Below, in pieces: positions 8,310-16,300 of a stretch of DNA of 64,000 nucleotides; positions within the stretch are counted from its first letter, which is position 1; each line of letters starts with the position of its first letter. The position numbers and the translations under genes were made by a program. The notes under the pieces are model-generated. The model ran no database searches, was not told the origin of the DNA, and was given only the letters and a program-made list of their open reading frames with translations. The stretch comes from Rhizobium sp. PDO1-076 (lineage in GTDB: Bacteria > Pseudomonadota > Alphaproteobacteria > Rhizobiales > Rhizobiaceae), in NCBI RefSeq assembly GCF_000247475.1, contig NZ_AHZC01000011.1, positions 16,432-80,431 of the forward strand. The letters are read 5' to 3'.

Positions 8310-9416
8310 TCAGATATTGTCGGCAACTGCTTCATGGGCCATCCGCGCCTCTTCCTCGCGTTCCCGCCTGTTGTAGCGGATCGAGGACCAGAGCGAGACA
8401 CCGATCAAGCCTGCGCCGCCCAAGCCGGTGATCACTTCGGGGATGTGTACCAGCGTCTGGAAATACATGATCACCGAGAGGATCAGGATGGCATAGAAGG
8501 CGCCGTGTTCCAGATAGCGGTATTCCGCCAACGTGCCCTTTTCCACCAGCATGATGGTCATCGAGCGCACATACATGGCGCCGATCCCGAGGCCGATCGC
8601 GATGACGAAGAGGTTCTGCGTCAGGGCGAAGGCGCCGATAACGCCGTCGAAGGAGAAGCTGGCATCGAGCACTTCGAGATAGATGAACGCGCCGAGGCCA
8701 CCCTTGGCCGCTTCACTCATGGCCTTTTGCGAGGCATCCAGCAGTCCACCCAGCACTTCAACTGCCAGGAATGTCACCAGGCCATAGATGGCCGAATAGA
8801 CAAAGGTGGTCGCATCTTCACCTTCCAGAAGGTTGGAAAAGACGAGGATCAGGATCAGAACAAAGGCGATCTCAATGCCCTTGATCGAGGCCGAGCGCGC
8901 CATGTGCTTCTCGATGACCTCGATCCAGTGCACGTCCTTCTCATGATTGAAGAAATAGGTCAGGCCGACCATCATCAGGAAGGTGCCGCCGAAGGCTGCG
9001 ATCGGCAGATGGGCGTCGTTCATGATGCGGGCATATTCGGCCGGCTCGCGGGCTGCCAGGATCACAGCCTCGATCGGCCCGATCTTCGCTGCAATCACGA
9101 CGATCAGCAGCGGGAACACGATGCGCATGCCGAAGACGGCGATGATGATGCCCCAGGTCAGGAAGCGATGCTGCCAGACAGGCGTCATGTCTTTCAGCTT
9201 GTTGGCATTGACGATCGCATTGTCGAAGGACAGCGATATTTCCAGGACTGCGAGTACCGCGCAGATGAAGAAGACGGTTGCCATGCCACCGATCGTGCCG
9301 GTCGATTGCCAGCCCAGTACGCCACCGAGGACGAGCCCGAGAAAGGTGACGATGAAGGCCCAGCGGAAATAGCCAAGCGTGCTGGTGCCGCTTTTGAGTG
9401 AGAGGGGAGCGTTCAT
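8310..9416 (-). CDS. DUF475 / TerC-like integral membrane protein
   Basis: The 368-residue polytopic membrane protein has about nine hydrophobic helices. Acidic motifs lie inside helices, for example LEISLSFDNAIVNANKLKDM and LEVLDASFSFDGVIGAFALT. These paired S-F-D-N/G motifs are the hallmark of the TerC/YkoY/DUF475 group, whose members take part in tellurite resistance and Mn2+ export. Metal-ion transport is likely but the substrate is not evident. An AGGAGG site precedes the ATG. It is monocistronic. Confidence 0.85.
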   Translation of the reverse strand: MNAPLSLKSGTSTLGYFRWAFIVTFLGLVLGGVLGWQSTGTIGGMATVFFICAVLAVLEISLSFDNAIVNANKLKDMTPVWQHRFLTWGIIIAVFGMRIVFPLLIVVIAAKIGPIEAVILAAREPAEYARIMNDAHLPIAAFGGTFLMMVGLTYFFNHEKDVHWIEVIEKHMARSASIKGIEIAFVLILILVFSNLLEGEDATTFVYSAIYGLVTFLAVEVLGGLLDASQKAMSEAAKGGLGAFIYLEVLDASFSFDGVIGAFALTQNLFVIAIGLGIGAMYVRSMTIMLVEKGTLAEYRYLEHGAFYAILILSVIMYFQTLVHIPEVITGLGGAGLIGVSLWSSIRYNRREREEEARMAHEAVADNI

Positions 9417-9794
9417 GCCAGGGCCTCCTGAGCGGGAGAAAGGGGCATGTCAGAATAGCGGGAATGTGCGTCGCGCAGCGCAGATGGCGCACACGCAAAG
9501 AGCATGATCCAAGTGTTCATTTGTTTTGAATCCGCCGGCTTGTCTTGCTGGCGGTACCGACATCACGAGAGCGCCGTAAACTCTCGCCAGAGGGGCCCGG
9601 CACCAGGTTCGACGGCGACGAGCATTAGGCCTCGTCGCGCAATGCCTCTTGTCTGCGAATATATATTAAACGTCAAGTGCTGAGGCGGCCGTGCATCTGG
9701 TAAGACAAGAGCGCTGATCGCAAACGATCAACAATATCGCGCGCGGTCTGATACAGATAGACTGTGCTTTTCTCGCTGGGGTTGGAGGCTTCAG
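9417..9794. other. Intergenic region (378 bp) between divergent genes
   Basis: No credible gene was found. The region should hold the promoters of the DUF475 gene (-) and the DUF1810 gene (+). It contains one perfect inverted repeat, GCGACGAG at 9615-9622 and CTCGTCGC at 9631-9638, and an AT-rich patch at 9658-9671. Small overlapping open frames here lack ribosome sites. Confidence 0.5.
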
Positions 9795-10232
9795 ATGGGC
9801 GATCCGAAGACGTTTGACAGCAGTCGTTTCCTCGACGCCCAGGCGCCGGTCCTGGAAACCGTCATGGCTGAGCTCAGTGCCGGGCGAAAACAAAGTCACT
9901 GGATGTGGTTCATCTTCCCACAGTTGCGGGGACTTGGGCTGTCTCCAATGTCGCTGCACTACAGCCTGGCCTCTGTCGAAGAGGCTCAGAGCTACCTCGG
10001 GCATGCCGAGCTTGGCCTGCGGCTTGTCGACTGCACGGGCCTTTTGTTGTCGATCGAGGGCCGTTCGTTGCGGCAGATTTTCGGCTCCCCGGATGACCGC
10101 AAGTTCCAGTCGTGCATGACCTTGTTTTCTCTCGCGGCTCCGGACGAACGTGGCGCGATATTCCGCCAGGCTCTGGATCAGTATTGCGGCGGCAGGCTCG
10201 ATCACCGCACGTTGGAAATCCTGTCGCTTTAG
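9795..10232 (+). CDS. DUF1810 family protein
   Basis: The 145-residue soluble protein carries the DUF1810 signature: FDSSRFLDAQAPV at the N-terminus, GRKQSHWMWFIFPQL, LHYSL, and QIFGSPDDRKFQSCMTLF. The length is normal for the family. The function is unknown. A GGAGGCTTCAG leader gives a GGAGG site before the ATG. The TAG stop codon lies inside the first bases of a rhizobial repeat element, so the element directly abuts the coding end. Confidence 0.88.
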   Translation: MGDPKTFDSSRFLDAQAPVLETVMAELSAGRKQSHWMWFIFPQLRGLGLSPMSLHYSLASVEEAQSYLGHAELGLRLVDCTGLLLSIEGRSLRQIFGSPDDRKFQSCMTLFSLAAPDERGAIFRQALDQYCGGRLDHRTLEILSL

Positions 10233-10334
10233 AGCATTTTCGGCGAAAACGGAGTCGCCTTCAATGCTCTATCTCTTTGTTTTTACGCAATTCCGGACGC
10301 AAAACCGGTTCCCACTTTTGCTGGAATTGCTCTA
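10231..10334. repeat. Rhizobial intergenic mosaic (RIME-like) palindromic element
   Basis: The roughly 104-bp element begins with AGAGCATTTTCGGCGAAAAC and ends with its near-complement (CTGGAATTGCTCT). It contains two internal palindromes, including TCCGGACGCAAAACCGG. This matches the RIME1-type repeats I know from Rhizobium/Agrobacterium/Sinorhizobium intergenic regions. It fills the whole space between two convergent genes, and its ends supply or overlap the TAG stop of each. Confidence 0.8.
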
Positions 10335-10748
10335 GAATTCGCCGATCTCGATCACCGGTTTTGAGGCAAGACTGTTGCTGACGGTGCAGATCTCTTCGGC
10401 CCGGTTGACTACAAGTAACTGTTGTTGTGGCGTGAGATTGCCTCTGAAACGCATGACGACGTGAAAGCGCGCAATACGGGACGGACCATCGGTTGCCTTG
10501 TCTCCCGTTACCCTGGCCACGACTTCACTGAGACTATCCGCCAGACCAAGCTCGCGCACTGCAATGCGTGCGCTCATGGTCAGACATGCGGCCAAGGCGG
10601 CGTGTAGCAGGTCAATGGGATTGAAGCCCGGTTGGGATGCCCCCGTGGCGATGTCGAGCGTACCGCCGGTGTCGGACACGAGGTGCGGGTAGCCGGTTTT
10701 GCCAAGTGTTGCGGTCGCACCGACCGGTCGCGTCTTCAGTCCTGACAC
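10332..10748 (-). CDS. OsmC family protein
   Basis: The 138-residue OsmC/Ohr-fold protein has two reactive cysteines at the expected places: C55 in LLHAALAACLTM and C121 in AEEICTVSNSL. Such proteins reduce organic hydroperoxides or are related redox proteins. The CTVSNSL form around the second Cys is typical of the YhfA-like OsmC subgroup, whose substrate is less clear than that of Ohr. The start codon is GTG at 10746-10748, preceded by a GGAG site at 7 bases. The stop TAG lies in the neighbouring repeat element. Confidence 0.85.
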   Translation of the reverse strand: MSGLKTRPVGATATLGKTGYPHLVSDTGGTLDIATGASQPGFNPIDLLHAALAACLTMSARIAVRELGLADSLSEVVARVTGDKATDGPSRIARFHVVMRFRGNLTPQQQLLVVNRAEEICTVSNSLASKPVIEIGEF

Positions 10749-10832
10749 CTGATCACTCCGAGTTTCGTCGTGACGTCAGGATAGAATGCCAGGAGCCGAT
10801 GTCAAAACACGGATGCCGTTAGTCGGGTTGCG

Positions 10833-11234
10833 TTAGATCTCGCTTCCGATCCGGGCCGTTCCGGTCTCGCCGTTGTCTCTCGTCCACTTCAGCTGCGTAT
10901 CATCGATCCGCTGCAGTTCGAAGCACATGGGTGCTCCCTTGTACCAGCTGGTGAACTGCTGACAGAGGCGATCGCCATCGATCCACCATTTCCCGGTGTC
11001 CTTCGGCTTGGCAAAACGGCCAAGGCCCAAGGCTTCTCCCGTTCCGTCGACCTGTCCATTGGGACGGTAGTTCAGTGGAAACTCGCCGCCCATCGGCACG
11101 GCGAGATATATGCGCTTGCCGATGATGTCGTCGCGGATATCGGCGTCGGTGAAACGCTCGTTGGCGAATGCGCCGGTGGCGCCAAGCGTCAGCGTTGCGA
11201 TTGCAATGAGGGTTGTGCGGATCGTGCCTTGCAT
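10833..11234 (-). CDS. Secreted protein of unknown function
   Basis: The 133-residue protein has a clear signal peptide (about residues 1-24, ending GAFA-NE). The mature part has two Cys (DGDRLCQQF and KGAPMCFEL) that could form a disulfide, and a W-x-x-D-G-D-R-x-C-Q-x-F pattern. Similar short periplasmic proteins are common in rhizobia, but I assign no function. The start was set at the ATG before the signal peptide, with GGGAGA upstream; longer frames are not supported. Confidence 0.75.
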   Translation of the reverse strand: MQGTIRTTLIAIATLTLGATGAFANERFTDADIRDDIIGKRIYLAVPMGGEFPLNYRPNGQVDGTGEALGLGRFAKPKDTGKWWIDGDRLCQQFTSWYKGAPMCFELQRIDDTQLKWTRDNGETGTARIGSEI

Positions 11235-11305
11235 CTGATGATCTCCCGTCCGAACCGGCTGCCTGAACATATTACGCTTGCAGCGGGGGACCGGATCAGC
11301 GGCGG

Positions 11306-13393
11306 CTATGAGCGGATGAAGATATTGACACTGGCAGCCCGCCCATCGGCATCGATGACGGTCAGGGTGGATTGTCCCGTTCCTTGCGGTTGCCATTCCC
11401 CGGTGCGACGGCGTGTCGATGTTTCCATCGGCTTGCCATTGGCCAGCCAGCGAAAAGGCGCGCGTCCGGCCTGCATCTTGACGATCAGCGGAAGGAAGGC
11501 CCCACTTGCGTCCCTGCCGAGTTCGATCTGGGCCCCTTCCGGAGGGTAGACGATCTGGGGCGGTCGCTCGCGGGTTGAGGTGACAACGAGCCCGTTTGTC
11601 CCCGTTGAGAAGCGGCGCAGGCTGACCGGCAAGTCGGATTGGGCAAGATGGGCGGCACCGCCTGGCGCGCGCGGCAAGGCGGTGCCAGTGAGACCCGACT
11701 TGGCAAAGGCTTCAAAGAGAACCGGTGCGGCGGTGGCATAGCCAGAGATCCCGGGCACGGCGGCATTGTCCGGGCGGCCGATCCAGACTCCCAGGACGTA
11801 TTTTCCATCATAGCCGACCGACCACGCGTCACGGTAACCGTAGCTCGTGCCGGTCTTGTAGGCGATGCCGGCCGGTGGACTTCCGGCTGGAGGCAGGACG
11901 GCACCGAGGATGTCGGCGATATTCCACGCTGCCATCGGTTCGAACAGCGGCTGGTTTTCCAGCAAAGCGGGTTGCTCGCGGATCCCGTCGCCCAGTTGCA
12001 CCGGCTGGTTCCTGTTGGCGAGACCGGCGTAAAGCTGGACGAGGTCCTTCAACGTGATGCCGACGCCGCCAAGCGCGATCGCCAGCCCCGGGGCCTCATT
12101 TGGCGGCAGCACCGGCCTGACTTCCGCGCGGCGCATGCGAACCATCAGTCGCGACGGGCCGATGCCGTCGAGCAGGCGCACGGCCGGGACGTTCAGCGAC
12201 AGTTGCAGGGCTTGGCGGATGCTGACGTCACCCTGGTAATGCATGTCGAAGTTCTTCGGGCGATAGCCGAAGAAATCTGCCGGGCGATCCTCGACGATGG
12301 TTTCCTGTGCCACCAGTCCTTGTTCGAAGGCGAGGCCATAGATGAAAGGTTTCAGTGTCGAACCAGGCGAGCGCTGGGCCCGGGTCATGTCGATCCAGCC
12401 GGAGCGGCTGGCGTCGAAATAGTTGGCGGCGCCGACTTCGGCGACGATCTCGCCGGTCGTGGCATCTGCCATCAGCAAGGCGAGGGAGACCTTCGGGTCG
12501 AGCTCGCGGACAGCCTCGACCGCTACCTGCTCGAGCTTGGCCTGGACCGGGCGCAGGATCGTCGTCTGGTGCGTTTCGGCTTGTGGGGCTTTGCGGCGCG
12601 CGGCTTCGGCGAGGTGCGCGGCAAAGGCTGGCAATTGCCGGCGCTGCCGCGGCAGTTCGGCATTTGCGGCGAGCGCTACTTCGCTCTGCTCGAGCACCTT
12701 CGCCTCGGCTGCGCGATCAAGGACGCGAGCGCGGGCCTGCAAGGCCTGATCCGGGAAACGATCCGGCCGACGGCGTTCGGGAAGCTGGGGCAGGGCGACC
12801 AGAAGAGCCGCTTCCGCCGTCGTCAACCGTTTCGGCTCCTTGCCGAACCAGGCGAGGCTTGCGGCACGCACACCCTCGAGATTGCCGCCATAGGGCGCAT
12901 GGGTCAGGTACAGATCGAGGATCTGCTGTTTCGACAGGCGTCGTTCAAGCTGCAGGGCACGGGCAATCTGGATGAGTTTTGCCGTCACTGAGCGCTCGCG
13001 GCGCGGCTCGATCAGGCGTGCGACCTGCATGGACAGCGTCGAGGCACCGGAGACGATCCGACCATTGGTCAGCAATTGCCAGGCGGCGCGACCGAGCGCC
13101 AGCGGATCGACACCGGCATGGCTTTCGAAACGCCGATCCTCATAAGCGAGGAGCATGCGGATCAGAGCAGGATCGACGTCTTCGGTTGTTGTCTTCAGTC
13201 GCCACAGGCCATCGCTGGTAGCAAAGGCACGCAGCAATTCGCCGTTGCGATCGAGGATTTCGGTGGACACCAGACGGGCCGGGCCGATCGGTGGCGGATA
13301 AAGACGGTCGGCGGTGTCGAGCGCAAAGAGGGCCGTGACCGTCACGCTGACGGTCATGGCCGATCCTACAGTCAAGGCGCGCCAGGTCGGCAT
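11306..13393 (-). CDS. pbpC: Penicillin-binding protein 1C
   Basis: The 695-residue bifunctional peptidoglycan synthase has an N-terminal membrane anchor (about residues 8-25). The GT51 transglycosylase domain contains E85 in LLAYEDRRFESHAGVDP and GASTLSMQVARL. The transpeptidase domain has S345-T-L-K348, a SLN motif and KTGTS. A C-terminal biPBP_C-type domain follows. The start at 13393 shares one base with the stop of the alpha-2-macroglobulin gene (TGATG), giving translational coupling; the longer frame lies inside that gene. Pairing of pbpC with an alpha-2-macroglobulin gene is widespread and suggests wall repair linked to protease trapping. Confidence 0.93.
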   Translation of the reverse strand: MPTWRALTVGSAMTVSVTVTALFALDTADRLYPPPIGPARLVSTEILDRNGELLRAFATSDGLWRLKTTTEDVDPALIRMLLAYEDRRFESHAGVDPLALGRAAWQLLTNGRIVSGASTLSMQVARLIEPRRERSVTAKLIQIARALQLERRLSKQQILDLYLTHAPYGGNLEGVRAASLAWFGKEPKRLTTAEAALLVALPQLPERRRPDRFPDQALQARARVLDRAAEAKVLEQSEVALAANAELPRQRRQLPAFAAHLAEAARRKAPQAETHQTTILRPVQAKLEQVAVEAVRELDPKVSLALLMADATTGEIVAEVGAANYFDASRSGWIDMTRAQRSPGSTLKPFIYGLAFEQGLVAQETIVEDRPADFFGYRPKNFDMHYQGDVSIRQALQLSLNVPAVRLLDGIGPSRLMVRMRRAEVRPVLPPNEAPGLAIALGGVGITLKDLVQLYAGLANRNQPVQLGDGIREQPALLENQPLFEPMAAWNIADILGAVLPPAGSPPAGIAYKTGTSYGYRDAWSVGYDGKYVLGVWIGRPDNAAVPGISGYATAAPVLFEAFAKSGLTGTALPRAPGGAAHLAQSDLPVSLRRFSTGTNGLVVTSTRERPPQIVYPPEGAQIELGRDASGAFLPLIVKMQAGRAPFRWLANGKPMETSTRRRTGEWQPQGTGQSTLTVIDADGRAASVNIFIRS

Positions 13394-16300
13394 CACTCGG
13401 CCACGGATACGCTCATGTTGCCGGCCGCTGTGCGTGCCGACAACTGGGGACGATACATATCCTCGACCGATGCCGCCGGCAGGGCGAATGTGCCTGGCGA
13501 TACGGCGCGCACGACGTAAGCCAAGGTAATCTCGCTGTTGTCGTCGGCCTGGCGGTCGAGTGCGGCGACAAAACGATCGCTGCGGAATTCGAGATGGGCG
13601 GCCTGGGTTTGTCCGATCCACTCGAAATTGGTGAGCGTTGCGCTGTCGACGAGGCTTGGATTGTCGATCTCGAAGCCTGCCGGCAAAAGGTCGGTGACCA
13701 TCAACTGGGCTGGCCAGTCATCCGATTCCGTTACCGTCAGGACAACGACATAACGCGCGTTCTGCTGTGCTTCCGTGATGTTGGCTTCCTCGCCATCCAA
13801 CGTGTAATAGGTCCGCGTGATGTCGAAGCCGTTGCCGCCGGCGGCGGGAGCCGCGACGGGAGCCGCGACCGTGGTGATTGCGGCGCTGACCGGATCATTG
13901 CTGCGGTTGGTCAGTGTTACCGGCGACTGCAGAAGCGCTTCGCCCGGCATTGTCGCCGCATAGGCACCATCGCGGGCACCGCCGTTGACCTCAAGTTTCA
14001 GGCCGGCGTCATCCTGCTGCAGCGCGCGCGCCGCGAGCAACATCCAGGTTTGCTCCTGCGTGCTGAGCACCTGCTTTTCGTTCCATTCATCGGCCACGAG
14101 CTTGGCGAGGATCGGCACAACCGGCGGAACGGGACGGCTTTCGGCGGCAAGGGCCAGAACACCGGCGCTGTCGCGCAGTTGCGAGCCGTAGTCCGAGCGG
14201 ACGAAGCTGACCTTCGAGATCCTCGCCTGTTCCGACATGCCGGCTGCGTCGAGGAAGGTGCTGCTGGAACGCTCCGCGTCGCCATAGAGCGACAGTGCCG
14301 CGGCCAGATGCGCCTTGGACAGAGGGGTCGGGAAGTCCTGCAGCATCGTGTCTGCATAATAGCGCAGGTCGCTCAGCGATGCCTTGCGGTTGCGGGCCAG
14401 CACATAGAGCGAATAGGCGATCTCGTTGCCCCGGCTCTTGATGTCGGTGTCATAGGCGATGCGGTTCTGCAGGTTCTGCAGCGCCTGAACCAGGGCTTCT
14501 TCCGGCACGTCGTATTTCTTTTCGCGGGCGCGAGTGAGGAAATCGGTGACATAGGCGTCGAGCCAGAGGCTTTCCGAGCCCGGCGCCCACAGGCCGAAGG
14601 AGCCGCTGGAGGACTGGTAGGCGAGCACGCGGTAGATCGCATCCTGCACGCGCTTGTTGATCGCTTCGTCTTCCGGCAGGCCGGAAAGCTTGGCGAGTTC
14701 GTCGAAATAGAGCAGCGGCAGGGCGCGGCTGGTCGTCTGCTCGGCGCAGCCATAGGGATAGCGGTCGAGCGCCATCAGGAGTGCCGGCACGTCGAAACTG
14801 GCGCGCGAGACGTTGAGGCTGACGGATGCATCCTGCAGGATGCTGTCGGCGAGCAGGTCGCCGCTGATCGTCAGGCTCTGGCCGGGGGCAAGTGCGACCA
14901 CCTGACGCTCGGTGATTGGCAGGGTCGAGGGGCGCACGATCAGGTCAAGCGACTGGCTGACGGCAATACCATCAGCACCGGACAGCGCGATATCGATCGC
15001 GCCCTGGCCCGGCGTTCCCGCCGTCAGCGGGATGGTCACGGTGGTGGTCTTGCCGGCCGTCAGTGCAACCTGCTGCGTCGCGCCCGACGGATTAACCTCA
15101 ACAGGCTCATTGCTGCTGACGACCAGGGTGTAGTCACCGGTCGGCGCATCGGTTGCCGCGATGTCGAGGCGCAGGTTGGCGTCGTCTCCGGGTGCGAGGA
15201 ATTTCGGCATGCTTGCGGTGACGACGACCGGATCGCGGATGACGACATCGGTTTCGGCGTGGCCGACGCCAGCCTTCGACCAGGCGACCGCCATCACACG
15301 GGCCGTGCCGTTGAACTGCGGAATGTCGAAGGAGACGACTGCCTTTCCATCGGCATCGAGCTTGATCGGACCGGAAAAGAAGGCGACCAGCTTTTCTTTC
15401 GGTGGGTTGCCCGAGAGGGCAACCTGGCCGCCGTCGCCGCCGGTGCGCAGGCGACCGGTTGCGCCAAGCGAGCCGTCGATCAGGCGGCCATAGAGGTCGC
15501 GCAGTTCGATGCCGAGGCGGCGCTGGCCGAAATAATAGGTTTCCGGATCGGGTGCCTTGTAGCCGGTCAGGTTGAGGATGCCGACATCGACAGCGGCGAC
15601 CATGACATAGGCTTCCTCGCCGATGCCGGCACCAGCAACCTCGATCGGGATGTCCAGCGGCTGGCGGGGCAGGGTCTTTTCCGGCGGTGTCAGTTTGACC
15701 GCCAGTTTGTCTGCGCCGGGATCGACGCTGAGCCAGGTGATGCCGATCGCGCGGGCGGGCATGCGGCTTTCCTCGGCGTCGCCGGGGCGGAAAAGCGTGG
15801 CGGTGACATAGGAGCCGACGCCAAAATCGGCAGTGACCGGGATCTGGATTTCCGTGCCGCCAGCCGGGACATCGGCTGTCTGCGACGTGACGAGGCTGTC
15901 GGTGCCGATGGTGACCAGAACCTGGCCGGCAAAGCGTGGTGAAATCTTGAGTTTTGCGGTGTCACCGACCGTGTAGGCCTGCTTGTCGAGGCCAATTTCC
16001 AGCGCATCCGGGGTTTCCGTCGAGCTTGCCGAAACGAACCAGCCGGCATCGAACTCGGTGCTGGAGGCCGCTCCATTGGCGCCCGCCTGCTCGATTTCGA
16101 GGCGATGACGACCCCAGGCGACGGGAACGGAAAGGGCTGTGCCCTCGGCGGTGATGTCAATCGTGCCATCGGCGACCTGTGTGGTCGTGGTGATCGGCTC
16201 ATAGCGCCAGGATGAACCCTCGCGATACCATTGGTAATTCTGTTCGAGCTTGACCAGCTTCCAGCGTGCTCCGGGCATGGCCTGCTTCTGGCCGTCGGGG

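Noticed and set aside
9540..9660. tRNA-like GGTTCGA in the 9.4-9.8 kb gap
   Set aside because: Only the T-loop-like heptamer is present; no acceptor, D or anticodon stems can be formed.
13594..15942. 782-codon open frame on the + strand
   Set aside because: It is antisense to the alpha-2-macroglobulin gene, has no ribosome site or family pattern, and arises from the high GC content and codon bias of the real gene.
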